Below are positions 33,001-41,322 of a DNA stretch of 64,000 nt, piece after piece; position 1 is the stretch's first letter, and each line of letters starts with the position of its first letter. Under the pieces are notes generated by a model. It searched no databases, was not told the origin of the DNA, and was given only the letters and a program-made list of their open reading frames with translations. Source of the DNA: Paenibacillus beijingensis (lineage in GTDB: Bacteria; Bacillota; Bacilli; Paenibacillales; Paenibacillaceae); NCBI RefSeq assembly GCF_000961095.1, contig NZ_CP011058.1, positions 707,501-771,500 on the forward strand, read 5' to 3'. The translations under genes and the position numbers were made by a program.

Positions 33001-35307
33001 CCAGCCCACCGGGTTCCAATTCGTGACGGTTTTGACTCCCGTTTCATCGGCTAATGTGATCCGGTTTAAGTAATCGTTATAACTGATTGAGCTGAAGCTT
33101 CCATCCGGATGCGTGACTTTAGTGATTCGTCCCAAAGCATCATAAGCATAACGGGTTGTTGAAGGATACCCGTCTGTAAATTGAGTAAGATTGCCGTCTG
33201 CCATATTGTATTGGTACTGCTTGGTAATGGTAGAGGCATTCCCGTTAATATCACGAATCGCCGTTGTGGTCTTGGTTGGAAAGGCACTGTTATATACGGA
33301 CGAATACTCGATCGCGGTAAGTGTATCATTGACCGTTCCGTTTTTGACTCGAATTTGCCCAATATTGCCTGTTGAAGGATCAATATTTTCGTAGCTCGTT
33401 TCACGCAGTGGATTGCCTGTCTGACCCGCAGAGTTACCTGCAAAAACCTGTTCCTTGATGACCGTCCCTTGGGTATTGCGGGTCAATTGGGTATACTGCC
33501 ACAGCTGCGAGCCATTGATCTGCTTGGCGACCGTGGCAAGCAAATGAGAGGTGCTATTAAAGATATAACTTGTGATGGCTCCTGCTGCATCCGTTGAAGC
33601 CGTTACGTTTCCGTAATCATCATAAGAGTTGCTGGATGTTCTTACATAGGTACTGGTGGTACCGGATGAGGCATCCGTTGTCTTCGTCGTGACAGGTACA
33701 GGCCACCTTCGTGCCCGATCGTACGTATAATCGGTTGTTTTGGTATACGTTATTCCATTATAGATGGCCTTATCGGATATTTTTGTGTTATAAAACACCG
33801 GCGGGTTGTTATCATCGATGTAGTCTTTATCGTTGCTAAATGTTGTTTCTTTTGTTCCGTCATTGACCATGACCGAGAAAGTAAAGTCCGTATTGTACGA
33901 ACTGCCAATATCGCTAGACGGATAGGAGATATCTTTATGATTGACAACTTCAATGGAACCGTCGGACTTGAAAATCCGATCTTCCCGGGATTTCACACGG
34001 TAAACCTGGTTTACAGCATTTGTACCAATATACCGGGTCACGGGAGAACTCTCAAACGTATAGACCGACTTTGCGCCCGTCGTATAAGTTACACCTGTTA
34101 ACAGCGCATAGGGGTTACCTGTATTCGGAGTAGTTCCGAGTAAATTAAACTGCGCATTTTGGAGGCTGTAGTCATAGGTAACAGCACGACCAACCGAATC
34201 CACAACTTGCCCAAGAAGTTCCTTGCCATTTTGGGTCTTTTTGTAGTATGTAACCTTTTTATTGCTCGATGTGATGACGACAGAATCCAGAGTGTAGGAA
34301 ATGTTAATGGAATTGCCAACGGGATCGGTAATTTGACTAAGTACCGAACCATAACGGGCATCATTGGCATAGTTGAAGGTTACTTTATTGTTATAGGCAC
34401 CCGAGATCTGAATTAACTGTCCCTGTGCATTAAAATATTGGCTTACATTCTGAATGGATTTTAGGACATAGGCAGATGTTACGCCGTTTACCGTAACGGT
34501 CGTATCGGCAGTAAACGAAAGGTCTTTCCAAGGGTAACCAACCAGTGTGTTGTTATCCCCAATTTTGAAGACACCTGATCCTGCCAGATGAAGAAATTTC
34601 CCCGTTTCATTGATCTCAAGGAAGGAAATGTCCCAGCTCCAGCCTTTTCCGATCGGAAATCGCTTTTCTTCAAGAGGCTGTTGGGTGCCATTCGAGCCTT
34701 GGGCAATGGTCATTTGCTCGAACTGGGAAGCGTTGCTGTCATAAGTACGAGTTAAAGTAAATCCAAGACCATTCCGGCCCGGCAGCGAGAGATCGTCAGC
34801 TTGGATGGATAGACCACCTGATAAGGTAGAGACCGTTTCACTGTCCAGTTGGATCGCGAAAGGGGCCTCGTCAGGTTTGGTTTTGACGTAGCTGTAATCC
34901 GGTGCCGGAGATGACGTGGTACTAGCAGCAACCGACATCGAGAACGTTTGCTCACCGAGGGAACTCGTTATGGTACTCTTGGCACTCTTGGAGTTATTAA
35001 CGGGGCGCGGCTTCACTTCATCCAACCGATCAGATAAATTGCCCCCTCGTTCTTTTTGACGCTGTAGGGCTTTTTCTACGTCTTCCAAAGTGTATCCCTG
35101 ATCAAGGATATCTTGAATATCACTTTCCGGGATTAACAATTCGTCACTCAGCTTTTTTCGTTGATGATCAGACGAAGGATCCATTTGAGTGCTGTCTTGG
35201 TGCTCTTCAACAGCCGCGGCATATGTAGTCCCGCTGAATGACGGGATCGAAGGTAAAATTGAAAAAAACATCGTTAGGATGAGAACTCTGATGATTATAT
35301 TCTTCAA
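30025..35307 (-). CDS. Secreted Rhs/YD-repeat polymorphic toxin
   Basis: The 1760-residue protein starts with a signal peptide (helix IIIRVLILTMFFSILPSI, cleavage near TYAAA). A long field of YD/RHS repeats follows (about residues 330-1270; for example TRYAYDALGRITKVTHPDGS, YTYDNRNQLKKKE). Residues 1275-1400 are an inserted jelly-roll-like domain (GAWTLSTDSSDYGGSSTYSS, FTFTGSSVDVAMRKGAYSGKVDV, SYRFQQFVYTSGTLSFGKHTIKI). The conserved core end is GLQYLRARWYDPSIGRFIGED...LSLNMYTYVSNNPLIYSDPTGNW at about 1480-1532. The last 228 residues are the variable toxin, whose final part reads GKYNQGGVSYVKVAQERGAT, LDNWDEVVSKVGENNIWNIN and SHNPAEATGYFANEVNLLRE. I cannot name its activity. It lies 65 bases after the DNRLRE gene and is followed by its immunity-type gene. 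WapA of B. subtilis is the nearest model: contact-dependent toxin delivery to kin. Confidence 0.9.
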   Translation of the reverse strand: MKNIIIRVLILTMFFSILPSIPSFSGTTYAAAVEEHQDSTQMDPSSDHQRKKLSDELLIPESDIQDILDQGYTLEDVEKALQRQKERGGNLSDRLDEVKPRPVNNSKSAKSTITSSLGEQTFSMSVAASTTSSPAPDYSYVKTKPDEAPFAIQLDSETVSTLSGGLSIQADDLSLPGRNGLGFTLTRTYDSNASQFEQMTIAQGSNGTQQPLEEKRFPIGKGWSWDISFLEINETGKFLHLAGSGVFKIGDNNTLVGYPWKDLSFTADTTVTVNGVTSAYVLKSIQNVSQYFNAQGQLIQISGAYNNKVTFNYANDARYGSVLSQITDPVGNSINISYTLDSVVITSSNKKVTYYKKTQNGKELLGQVVDSVGRAVTYDYSLQNAQFNLLGTTPNTGNPYALLTGVTYTTGAKSVYTFESSPVTRYIGTNAVNQVYRVKSREDRIFKSDGSIEVVNHKDISYPSSDIGSSYNTDFTFSVMVNDGTKETTFSNDKDYIDDNNPPVFYNTKISDKAIYNGITYTKTTDYTYDRARRWPVPVTTKTTDASSGTTSTYVRTSSNSYDDYGNVTASTDAAGAITSYIFNSTSHLLATVAKQINGSQLWQYTQLTRNTQGTVIKEQVFAGNSAGQTGNPLRETSYENIDPSTGNIGQIRVKNGTVNDTLTAIEYSSVYNSAFPTKTTTAIRDINGNASTITKQYQYNMADGNLTQFTDGYPSTTRYAYDALGRITKVTHPDGSFSSISYNDYLNRITLADETGVKTVTNWNPVGWKVDSGFLEGGVYKAKTKNGYDSKGRLLWTEDAFGNRTNYGYDQWSRQTSIQYPNGGLNATVVYDDISNSMSSTDPEGYVLKEYYDTLGRTVKKEETKKSGQPSTLMMYTYDNAGNMIKATDNVNPSNTTTYSYDALSQLKSVSNVVDGVTQTTSYGYNMLGNLTQITYPDNKATTKQYDELGRLIRNSVIAVSGKNNIESYYYDGNDNQTKLIDRNGSRFKYTYDNRNQLKKKEIVDTSWNPISGEETISFGYDLAGRRTSMSDGTGNTSYAYNSSTGDLKAVTFPDGKKITYDYDANGNRNVMNDPFGFNTYYHYDSRNRLDAVGPSIDFATDFDAKYQYFNDNLLKQITQRNGVTTSYTYDGKNIGTLVEKKSDGSLLNSFSYSYDNNGNLKTRTENGTTNSFIYDELNRIKTSSQFNETYRYDSRGNRTSLSTNRPFDRPDETTTFNKRDQLTSVKPASSGRVTYRYNGDGLLWERSENGQSVRYYWDGDQIIAEANVAKQKVDNTSASIVYSGAWTLSTDSSDYGGSSTYSSVATNSAEFTFTGSSVDVAMRKGAYSGKVDVVLDGTVVATDIDLYSSSYRFQQFVYTSGTLSFGKHTIKIVVKGTKNASSLNTNVVLDYIQYDNGGSSTMKARYIRGNSLVAREDSQGKAYYVQNGHGDITNLMDSSGKTVLNQYSYDIFGNISSQSESIPQMFKYSGEMQDGAVGLQYLRARWYDPSIGRFIGEDTYEGQIRNPLSLNMYTYVSNNPLIYSDPTGNWCSATVNGKYYSHPGDCNGSGNGQVHIKDSISINFGRTIYEGGVAKGKWYPKGSFHITGDKSGISDAFIGCFYDTQCSGFVGGAISSGPSVVKSGINKTSNWVKSFIGAGNASKTYANLAKQATKNIKSSEVVLGKYNQGGVSYVKVAQERGATYFELDNWDEVVSKVGENNIWNINKSFIKQQAKAGKSFILSHNPAEATGYFANEVNLLREMGYSFVRDGSIWKSIK

Positions 35308-35332
35308 CAGCTAAGCCTCCTCTTCCGATTAT

Positions 35333-35358
35333 CTGAGGTAGCCCTCGGACTACCTCAG
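35333..35358. other. Hairpin between the DNRLRE and Rhs genes
   Basis: CTGAGGTAG (35333-35341) and CTACCTCAG (35350-35358) form a perfect 9-bp stem in the 65-base gap. There is no T-run, so it more likely tunes mRNA processing or relative expression than terminates. Confidence 0.6.
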
Positions 35359-35372
35359 CCTCCTTTTATCTT

Positions 35373-38273
35373 CTAGCGAACGATCGTTGTCGTTTTGGAG
35401 ATAATGTTTCCATTGCTATCATATTGATAGGTGGTCTGGAACTGCAGGGTAACGCTGCTTAACGAAAAATTATAAGCGAGCGACGTGCTGTAATTCCCTC
35501 CAACCCCCACAATTTTGATGTAGTACGTACGCCCCGAAGTCACATCGAATATTTCTTTCTCCTGAAGTCCAGCTCCGTGAACGCCCGCTGTGATAAGCGC
35601 CATGGCTGAATCATAAATGTAGACATCATAATTCAATCCGGATGGAACGTTTAGAACCAGCTTATCGATGCCGGTGGTCGGAGCTGTATATTTAAAAAAG
35701 TCGACATCGGTGCCCGAGTTGATCAGAGAGCTGTAGGTCTGGTTATAATTGATGGGAAAGGCCTGGGTGTTGCTGTCATTGGGTTCAAATGCATTTGGAA
35801 GTTTCAGATTGTTGCGATAAGCAGCATTCGACCATTCAATCCCATCTTTGACAAGGATTTTAAAACTCCAAGTTCCACTTGCAAGCGGAGGTGTCGTAAA
35901 GGAAGTAGCGCTGCCACTTTTGACCCCCGAATCATATCCAATCGATGCCCAGTTATTTTGAGAACCTAATATTTGATAGTTACTCTCCGCTTGTCCATCT
36001 GTATCCGAATAGGTCCATGTAAAAGACAGAACGTTATCGGTAAGCTGTTGTCCATCGGTATAAGACGTAATCGAGGCAATAGGCAAATTGTTAATTTTAA
36101 TATAATAAGCAGCTGAATACCCTGAGATTGCCCCTTTTTTATCTTTTGTCCGAACCTTCCAGTTGTAGGTGGTGTTTCGTGCAAGTAGAGACGACGGTAC
36201 CGAATACGAACTTAGTGATGTTGTGACCCAGCCTGAATCTTTTACAAGCGTAGAACCGTTAAAAATTTGAACCTGATAGGCCGATTGTGCATCTCCCGCG
36301 TCCGGATCGGAGAATGTCCATTTTAGGACTGGATTAGTAACAACTCTTGTTGGAGTTGAGGAAGAAGTTGATCCTGGGTTCAGGCTGGTCGGCGCATTTG
36401 GCGCTTTGTTATGTTTTATTGTAAATGGGGCGTCAGATTGATCCCAAGGACCATAAAGAGAACCATCGTAAGCTCGTATACGGATTAATGCATTCGTTGA
36501 ATCTGAGACAGAACTAAAATTATATTGGTATTGTGTCACTCCTGCTCCAGTTTGAGATACCAGATCAATCCAGTTACCTCCACCATTTGTAGAAAGCTGG
36601 ATATGATAGTTTAGGCTTGTTTGCGTATTATCAGGATCGACTGCACCATTCCAAACAATATTAAACGTCGAGTCTATAGTCTCACCGCCGTTTGGACTCA
36701 GTACAGTGGGTGAAACTATCGGTGGACTATTATATGTAACCGTTAATTTAGGACGATATGCTGAATCTGTGTACTCGTGAGTACGAATAATTTTTGCGCT
36801 TTGTAAAGCCCCAGTTCTTACCATCACACCATAATTTGGGGTCCCATTTGCCCATTGCTGGACAATTGACGTGATATTAGTAACCCACCATCCTGGTTTA
36901 TTAACTGAGTTTAGAACTGTACCAAGATAACCAGTAACAGTCGGAACGGAATTCGTCGAATCATATGATGGGACTTGAGTGGTTGTTTCATCCCACGCCG
37001 AAGTAACTCTATAAACGTTTCCTGTGTGAGAATTATCGGTATAACCTGAAAAAATATAAAGCTCCATCGACGCGTTATTAATTACACTATTAATTGGAAT
37101 AGAGGTTAAATCAAACTGAAAAAAACCTTCATATGAATTATAGCTGCTATCATAGTAACCGCTCCATGAACCAACCGAGAATGAATCACTAGAACCATCA
37201 TAACAAGAATGCCAATAATCATTACAAGTCATATCTTTCGATGTTGAAGTAGTTATCACACTTGGATCTACGTATATCGGGAATTGTAAATCGGTTGTGT
37301 CAACATCGAGTTGAATAAAGGTTTCACCATCAGCTTCATCAATGATTTGAGATACATCCCTCTTTGTTCCATTGGCATCAACAAGCCATGCGGGCTGCAG
37401 TTCAAAATTTTTTGAATTTTTTATATCACCAGCTACATGGAATCTGAAAGTGGTCGGAGCTTGGTTGTTTTTTAAAATAATCGTTTCCTTTATGCCTATA
37501 TCAAGTACTTCCAACTGCACATCAGTGTTATCCCAAGCGTTGTGATATTCCGCTTTATTGCTGTAAACATCAGCTGTTACAGTATTAGCGTTATCCCTGT
37601 CGTTCTGATTTTCCGCTTTGCTATAAACAACAGCTGTTACAGTATTAGCCTTTATTGGGGTAAAGGTAAGTTTTTCCGAACCTTTACCAATGGAATATCC
37701 ACTATCGAATTTTTTCGGGATCTTTACGTCGAAAGGTACTTGAGGCGCTCTGTAACTTGTTTTTGTTCGATCGATTTTTATATTTTTTCGAATCTCTTTG
37801 TTTTTCAATACAATCTTTTTCAAAACATCAGATGAGACTTGTGAAAATGGGATATTTACCATGTCTAAATCAGCCTCATCGATAAGCTCAGTGTTAATAG
37901 GCTGCCAATTACCTGTATTATCCAGGAAATTTTGAGGTCCCATCGTAATATCTGCAATAAAAGATCCATCAGAAAGCTGATAATGCTTACTATTTGCAGT
38001 CCTACGCTCTACGTCTTCCCGTACCACAGTTTTACCTAGCTTCTTTGCTTTGTCGAGCACCCCCACAGGATATCGATTGTATGTAACTTCTGCAACTCTT
38101 TTGCTGGTTTGTGGATCATTTCCATATACTGTTTCACTAACCACTTCATCCTCTTCTTTGTATGTAACAGAATTTTTCATTGAATCAGAGATATTTCGTG
38201 CTTGGACTACAGTCAGCGATAATGACTGAAATACGAAACAAAAGAGTAACAGAAAGGCCAACTTTCTCTTCAC
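35373..38273 (-). CDS. Secreted DNRLRE/Fn3/PPC-domain protein, WapA N-terminal-like
   Basis: GTG 38273 has AGAGGTG six bases upstream and leaves a clean signal peptide (KRKLAFLLLFCFVFQSLS...VQA). The middle third holds a DNRLRE-type adhesion domain (GFFQFDLTSIPINSVINNASM, VYRVTSAWDETTTQVPSYDS, WWVTNITSIVQQWANGTPNYG). Fibronectin-like repeats follow (LKWTFSDPDAGDAQSAYQVQI, LSFTWTYSDTDGQAESNYQI), and then a PPC-type domain (FEPNDSNTQAFPINYNQTYS, VDFFKYTAPTTG). The protein ends TTYQYDSNGNIISKTTTIVR, a lone YD repeat. In B. subtilis these parts and the Rhs region are one WapA chain; here they are two genes. It should bind the cell wall and may present or carry the Rhs protein. Confidence 0.88.
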   Translation of the reverse strand: MKRKLAFLLLFCFVFQSLSLTVVQARNISDSMKNSVTYKEEDEVVSETVYGNDPQTSKRVAEVTYNRYPVGVLDKAKKLGKTVVREDVERRTANSKHYQLSDGSFIADITMGPQNFLDNTGNWQPINTELIDEADLDMVNIPFSQVSSDVLKKIVLKNKEIRKNIKIDRTKTSYRAPQVPFDVKIPKKFDSGYSIGKGSEKLTFTPIKANTVTAVVYSKAENQNDRDNANTVTADVYSNKAEYHNAWDNTDVQLEVLDIGIKETIILKNNQAPTTFRFHVAGDIKNSKNFELQPAWLVDANGTKRDVSQIIDEADGETFIQLDVDTTDLQFPIYVDPSVITTSTSKDMTCNDYWHSCYDGSSDSFSVGSWSGYYDSSYNSYEGFFQFDLTSIPINSVINNASMELYIFSGYTDNSHTGNVYRVTSAWDETTTQVPSYDSTNSVPTVTGYLGTVLNSVNKPGWWVTNITSIVQQWANGTPNYGVMVRTGALQSAKIIRTHEYTDSAYRPKLTVTYNSPPIVSPTVLSPNGGETIDSTFNIVWNGAVDPDNTQTSLNYHIQLSTNGGGNWIDLVSQTGAGVTQYQYNFSSVSDSTNALIRIRAYDGSLYGPWDQSDAPFTIKHNKAPNAPTSLNPGSTSSSTPTRVVTNPVLKWTFSDPDAGDAQSAYQVQIFNGSTLVKDSGWVTTSLSSYSVPSSLLARNTTYNWKVRTKDKKGAISGYSAAYYIKINNLPIASITSYTDGQQLTDNVLSFTWTYSDTDGQAESNYQILGSQNNWASIGYDSGVKSGSATSFTTPPLASGTWSFKILVKDGIEWSNAAYRNNLKLPNAFEPNDSNTQAFPINYNQTYSSLINSGTDVDFFKYTAPTTGIDKLVLNVPSGLNYDVYIYDSAMALITAGVHGAGLQEKEIFDVTSGRTYYIKIVGVGGNYSTSLAYNFSLSSVTLQFQTTYQYDSNGNIISKTTTIVR

Positions 38274-38782
38274 ATAGATCACCTCTTCTTGTGAAATCAT
38301 TCATTGCTTACTTTATTGATCAAAAAAACTAAACTAACACCTTCCCCCTTTATTTGTGATTATAACTGCATCATTTCGACAGCTAATATCATTATGAATT
38401 CACCCTATAAAATATGTAAGAGGCTTTTTTTGTCGAATTAAATGTTATATTGACTAATCAGGTTAATATACCCATTGTTATCGAAGGTCGATATACGACG
38501 GTCTTTACTTAATTTTTTCGTACCTCCACTATTAGAATTCGCTAAAAGAAATTCCTTAGATACTCTGGGATTTAAAATATCTAAATCGGCCTGATACATC
38601 CTCATAATGCTTTTTTAGAATATTTTCTACTCTCTTGGTACATTAGTAAAATAGCCAAATAAGGACTGTCTTTTCGTTCTTACACCCCTACCTCTCTAAG
38701 CAATTGTTCGACAACATCATCAATTATGCGCCTTTTTCATAAAAATAGATAAGAGGTGAAAATGTAGAGGATTTGCTTCTCA
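38274..38782. other. AT-rich gene-free region upstream of the toxin operon
   Basis: About 500 bases without a supported gene in either strand. The region is markedly AT-rich compared with the flanking Tad locus and must hold the promoter of the DNRLRE-Rhs operon. I see several TATAAT-like stretches but cannot assign one. Confidence 0.4.
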
Positions 38783-38813
38783 ATAAAAAAGAGCACATTA
38801 TTATAGTGTGCTC
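38783..38813 (-). terminator. Terminator of the Tad operon
   Basis: GAGCACA/TGTGCTC hairpin (38791-38813) followed on the minus strand by TTTTTTATT. It lies about 75 bases after the last pseudopilin-like gene. Confidence 0.85.
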
Positions 38814-38886
38814 ATAAAGTCTTTCAATTTTCATAGGTATTATAAAAAATTGAGATTTCGTAGTTTAGAGAGCCCTTCAACATCTA

Positions 38887-39372
38887 TCAATAGCCCGTTA
38901 GCTCCGCCGTCCCTTTGATCTCCCACTCGATCGGCTCCATAACCTGGAATGCCCGGGGATAGGCGAGCCGCACAATGAGGACGACACCGGGTTTATGAAG
39001 CGTTACATCATAATCGTACAAATCGCTGCGGTACGTGTATGGAAAGGCGCGGTCGCCGTTGACGACTTCAAACGCGAGCACTTCGACGCGTTCTTTCAAA
39101 AATGATCCCGGGAGCGGGTTGCCGGCGCCGTCCAGCTGCAAATTGGCCTGCAAGTAACGCGCAGCTTGGGCGGATGCGGCGCTTTCGTCGATTATCAGCC
39201 GCCCCTCCGCCAGCTCGGCCGCATCCAGCTGCTGCGCAGCCGCATGAGCTGCGCGATTCACCGCATGCTTGCCTCGAAACAGCGTCTGCACAGCTAATTC
39301 CTGATCCGTTTGAAGCGCATGCGCGGCAAGCCATACGGTCATCATAACAATAACAAAAAGCAGCTTGTACAA
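38887..39372 (-). CDS. TadE-like pseudopilin/secreted protein
   Basis: The 161-residue protein starts with a hydrophobic helix (YKLLFVIVMMTVWLAAHAL) and continues with a TadE-like segment rich in Ala and Gln (ELAVQTLFRGKHAVNRAAHAAAQQLDAAEL) and a beta-rich C-terminus ending EPIEWEIKGTAELTGY. Similar minor pilins cap Tad pili. It is the last gene of the Tad operon, 33 bases after the preceding pseudopilin. Family membership is by layout and context. Confidence 0.7.
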   Translation of the reverse strand: MYKLLFVIVMMTVWLAAHALQTDQELAVQTLFRGKHAVNRAAHAAAQQLDAAELAEGRLIIDESAASAQAARYLQANLQLDGAGNPLPGSFLKERVEVLAFEVVNGDRAFPYTYRSDLYDYDVTLHKPGVVLIVRLAYPRAFQVMEPIEWEIKGTAELTGY

Positions 39373-39405
39373 CGCGGTACCCCCTTTTCTTGGCCGGGGC
39401 GGCTG

Positions 39406-39831
39406 TTACGGCACATACTCGCTCATCTTCATGCCTGAAGCGCTCATCCGCTCGTCCGGAGCAGGGGGAGTGAGCCCGATTAAACGGTCAATCTCCAGCA
39501 GCCGCCCAAACGGATAGCTCATCGTAAGCGAAAGCCCCGTCCCTCTGAGCAGCGGCGCAGCGGGATTCGTGGCGTCTTTGCCGTCCGTTGCCGAAACGAC
39601 GAATTCAATATTGTCCGGCTGCAGCCCGAACCGGCTTAACCGCTCCCGAGACTTCTCGATCATAGCCGCATCGATATAACCGTGATCGGCGTTGGCGCCG
39701 ACCTCCAGCAAATAATCAACCTCCTTTTGCAGCAAGGCTTGCCTTACGATAAGCACGTGCTTGTAAATAGGCGAAAACATGATCCAGCAGAGCATGGCCG
39801 CAAACAGCACAAAAATAAGAATCTGTTTCAT
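39406..39831 (-). CDS. TadE/TadF-like pseudopilin
   Basis: The 141-residue protein has an N-terminal helix (ILIFVLFAAMLCWIMFSPIY) and a soluble part (ALLQKEVDYLLEVGANADHGYIDAAMIEKSRERL) of the kind seen in Gram-positive TadE/F-type proteins. Its ATG overlaps the stop of the 48-residue peptide gene (ATGA). Role in pilus assembly is inferred from the locus. Confidence 0.7.
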   Translation of the reverse strand: MKQILIFVLFAAMLCWIMFSPIYKHVLIVRQALLQKEVDYLLEVGANADHGYIDAAMIEKSRERLSRFGLQPDNIEFVVSATDGKDATNPAAPLLRGTGLSLTMSYPFGRLLEIDRLIGLTPPAPDERMSASGMKMSEYVP

Positions 39832-39974
39832 GGGCTCGTATTCCGAATGGAATCGGCCATCGCCTTTCCGTAGCTTGTCAGCCCCGCCTTCGTGCCGCCT
39901 TCACCTGAGGCAACCGTCAAGTAGAGTGTAATTACCGTTACAAGCAGCAGCATCGAGATCAGGATTGAACGCAT
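39828..39974 (-). CDS. Small membrane peptide (48 residues), Flp-pilin position
   Basis: A short gene with start ATG 39974 and GAGGGGCG before it. The peptide is RSILISMLLLVTVITLYLTV followed by GEGGTKAGLTSYGKAMADS and a short end. It is a single N-terminal helix with a Gly-rich periplasm-side part and matches the size of Flp-type pilins, though the canonical cleavage motif (G before x-x-x-x-E-Y) is not clear. Coupling by ATGA to the next gene and the paired neighbour support that it is real. Confidence 0.62.
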   Translation of the reverse strand: MRSILISMLLLVTVITLYLTVASGEGGTKAGLTSYGKAMADSIRNTSP

Positions 39975-40067
39975 CGTCCGCCCCTCTTTCAAAAGATTTG
40001 ATGCCGCGGCAGCCTAACGTCAGGCCGCCGCTCGTTTGCATTCCTATTATCGAAGATCAATCCGCCT

Positions 40068-40217
40068 TTACGGCACAAGCGCTCCGATTTGCGTATTGGC
40101 CGAGTTGCCCTGCGTCTGGATTCGCGTGCGGGTGCCCGTCGTGCCGTCTGCGATAATGGAGTTGTAAATGACAACGACCACAACGAGCAGCATTACGGTC
40201 ATCAAAATGTTTCGCAT
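40068..40217 (-). CDS. Small membrane peptide (49 residues), paralogous to next peptide
   Basis: A short gene with an ideal ribosome site: AAGGAGGTG six bases before ATG 40217. The peptide starts RNILMTVMLLVVVVVIYNSI and ends ADGTTGTRTRIQTQGNSANT plus QIGALVP. It shares R-x-I-L-x-[TS]-[VM]-x-L-L-V-x-V with the following peptide, so the two are probably duplicates and candidates for the pilin or an anchor. It lies directly after the 42-bp repeats. Confidence 0.68.
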   Translation of the reverse strand: MRNILMTVMLLVVVVVIYNSIIADGTTGTRTRIQTQGNSANTQIGALVP

Positions 40218-40230
40218 GGTTTCACCTCCT

Positions 40231-40399
40231 TAAGGTTTTGCCAACGGCAAAACCACTTCGTAAGCATCCACTTAAGGTTTTGCCGGAGGCAAAACCACTT
40301 CGTAAGCATCCACTTAAGGTTTTGCCGGAGGCAAAACCACTTCGTAAGCATCCACTTAAGGTTTTGCCGGAGGCAAAACCAGCTTCGTAAGCATAAGCA
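40231..40399. repeat. Four 42-bp tandem repeats, each a palindrome
   Basis: Copies start at 40231, 40273, 40315 and 40357. Each contains GGTTTTGCC-GGA-GGCAAAACC (AAC in the first copy), a strong hairpin, and a spacer CACTTCGTAAGCATCCACTTAA. They fill the gap between tadC and the small peptide genes and would form four hairpins in the mRNA. Confidence 0.95.
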
Positions 40400-40404
40400 C
40401 CGCC

Positions 40405-41304
40405 TCAATTCAAGGAATCGAACAGGCGCTGGCCTTCGCGCACCCAGGGATAAATAAAGATTTGAAACGTGTATAAGATCGGGATGCCTGCCAGCACAAA
40501 CAGCAGGTAAGAGCTCGACTCTTTGCGGCTTTCTTTGATCAGCTCCAGCTTCTCTTTGTAATCTTGTATCCGTTCGCGCAGCAGCGTGTAATACGCTTCG
40601 TCTTCATGAAGCCGCAGCGAATCGATCGTTTCCACAAAGCTGAGCCCTTCCTCTGTGCCGAGCCGCAGCTTGAATTTCCGCAGCGCCCCTTCGGCATCGT
40701 GGTACCATTCGCCGAGCATTCGCTGCATGTCCCCCCGGATCGTCTTGGCATACGGAACGCAGCGCATCAGCTTCGTATGAACATTCAGCGAAGAGCCCGA
40801 TAAATAGAGCAGCTGGGAACTGATGATATAGATCTCCTTAGTGATCCGCTGCGACCGGATCCGGCGCACATACTGAAGCGACGGCTTGTCCCAGATCAGT
40901 CCGATGCAGAGGGCCAGCGGAAACAGGTACCAAACGAACGATAATTGCGGGCCGTATCCAAAAAAATGAAAGAGCGCAGGAGCGGCCAGCAGCAGAAGCG
41001 GAATGAAGATCAGCAGCAACCGTCTTGTCAATACGTAAAGGGCCGCGTCTCCCGTAAATCCGCATCCGGCTAGCAGCGCTTGCCGTTCGGTCAGAACGGG
41101 ATGCTCCCGGGAGAGAGCGAGCCGGGCAAGCCATCTGTCCGGAACGGAACGGCTTTGCCATTGAACCGCGGTTAGATGCATCCAGCGCGGGCGCCGTCTC
41201 GGAAGCAGCCGGAGCAGAGCAGAGGCAGCGATCAATCCAAACAAATACTGCGCCGCCAGGCTTAGTGCGAAGATGAAACGTGCCGTCCAATCCGGAGTGT
41301 CCAA
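40405..41304 (-). CDS. tadC: TadC-like type II secretion F-domain membrane protein
   Basis: TTG start at 41304 with AGAAGG about nine bases upstream. The 299-residue protein has about four helices, a cytoplasmic segment SSQLLYLSGSSLNVHTKLMRC...MQRMLGEWYHDAEGALRKFKLRLG, and the second T2SSF-like module with EDEAYYTLLRERIQDYKEKLELIKESRKESSSYLLFVLAGIPILY. It pairs with the TadB-like protein to form the inner-membrane platform. Placement after tadB by 18 bases supports this. Confidence 0.82.
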   Translation of the reverse strand: MDTPDWTARFIFALSLAAQYLFGLIAASALLRLLPRRRPRWMHLTAVQWQSRSVPDRWLARLALSREHPVLTERQALLAGCGFTGDAALYVLTRRLLLIFIPLLLLAAPALFHFFGYGPQLSFVWYLFPLALCIGLIWDKPSLQYVRRIRSQRITKEIYIISSQLLYLSGSSLNVHTKLMRCVPYAKTIRGDMQRMLGEWYHDAEGALRKFKLRLGTEEGLSFVETIDSLRLHEDEAYYTLLRERIQDYKEKLELIKESRKESSSYLLFVLAGIPILYTFQIFIYPWVREGQRLFDSLN

Positions 41305-41322
41305 GGAGCATAACCTTCTTTC

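Noticed and set aside
40231..40399. CRISPR array
   Set aside because: The 42-bp units are directly adjacent, with no unique spacers and no cas genes.
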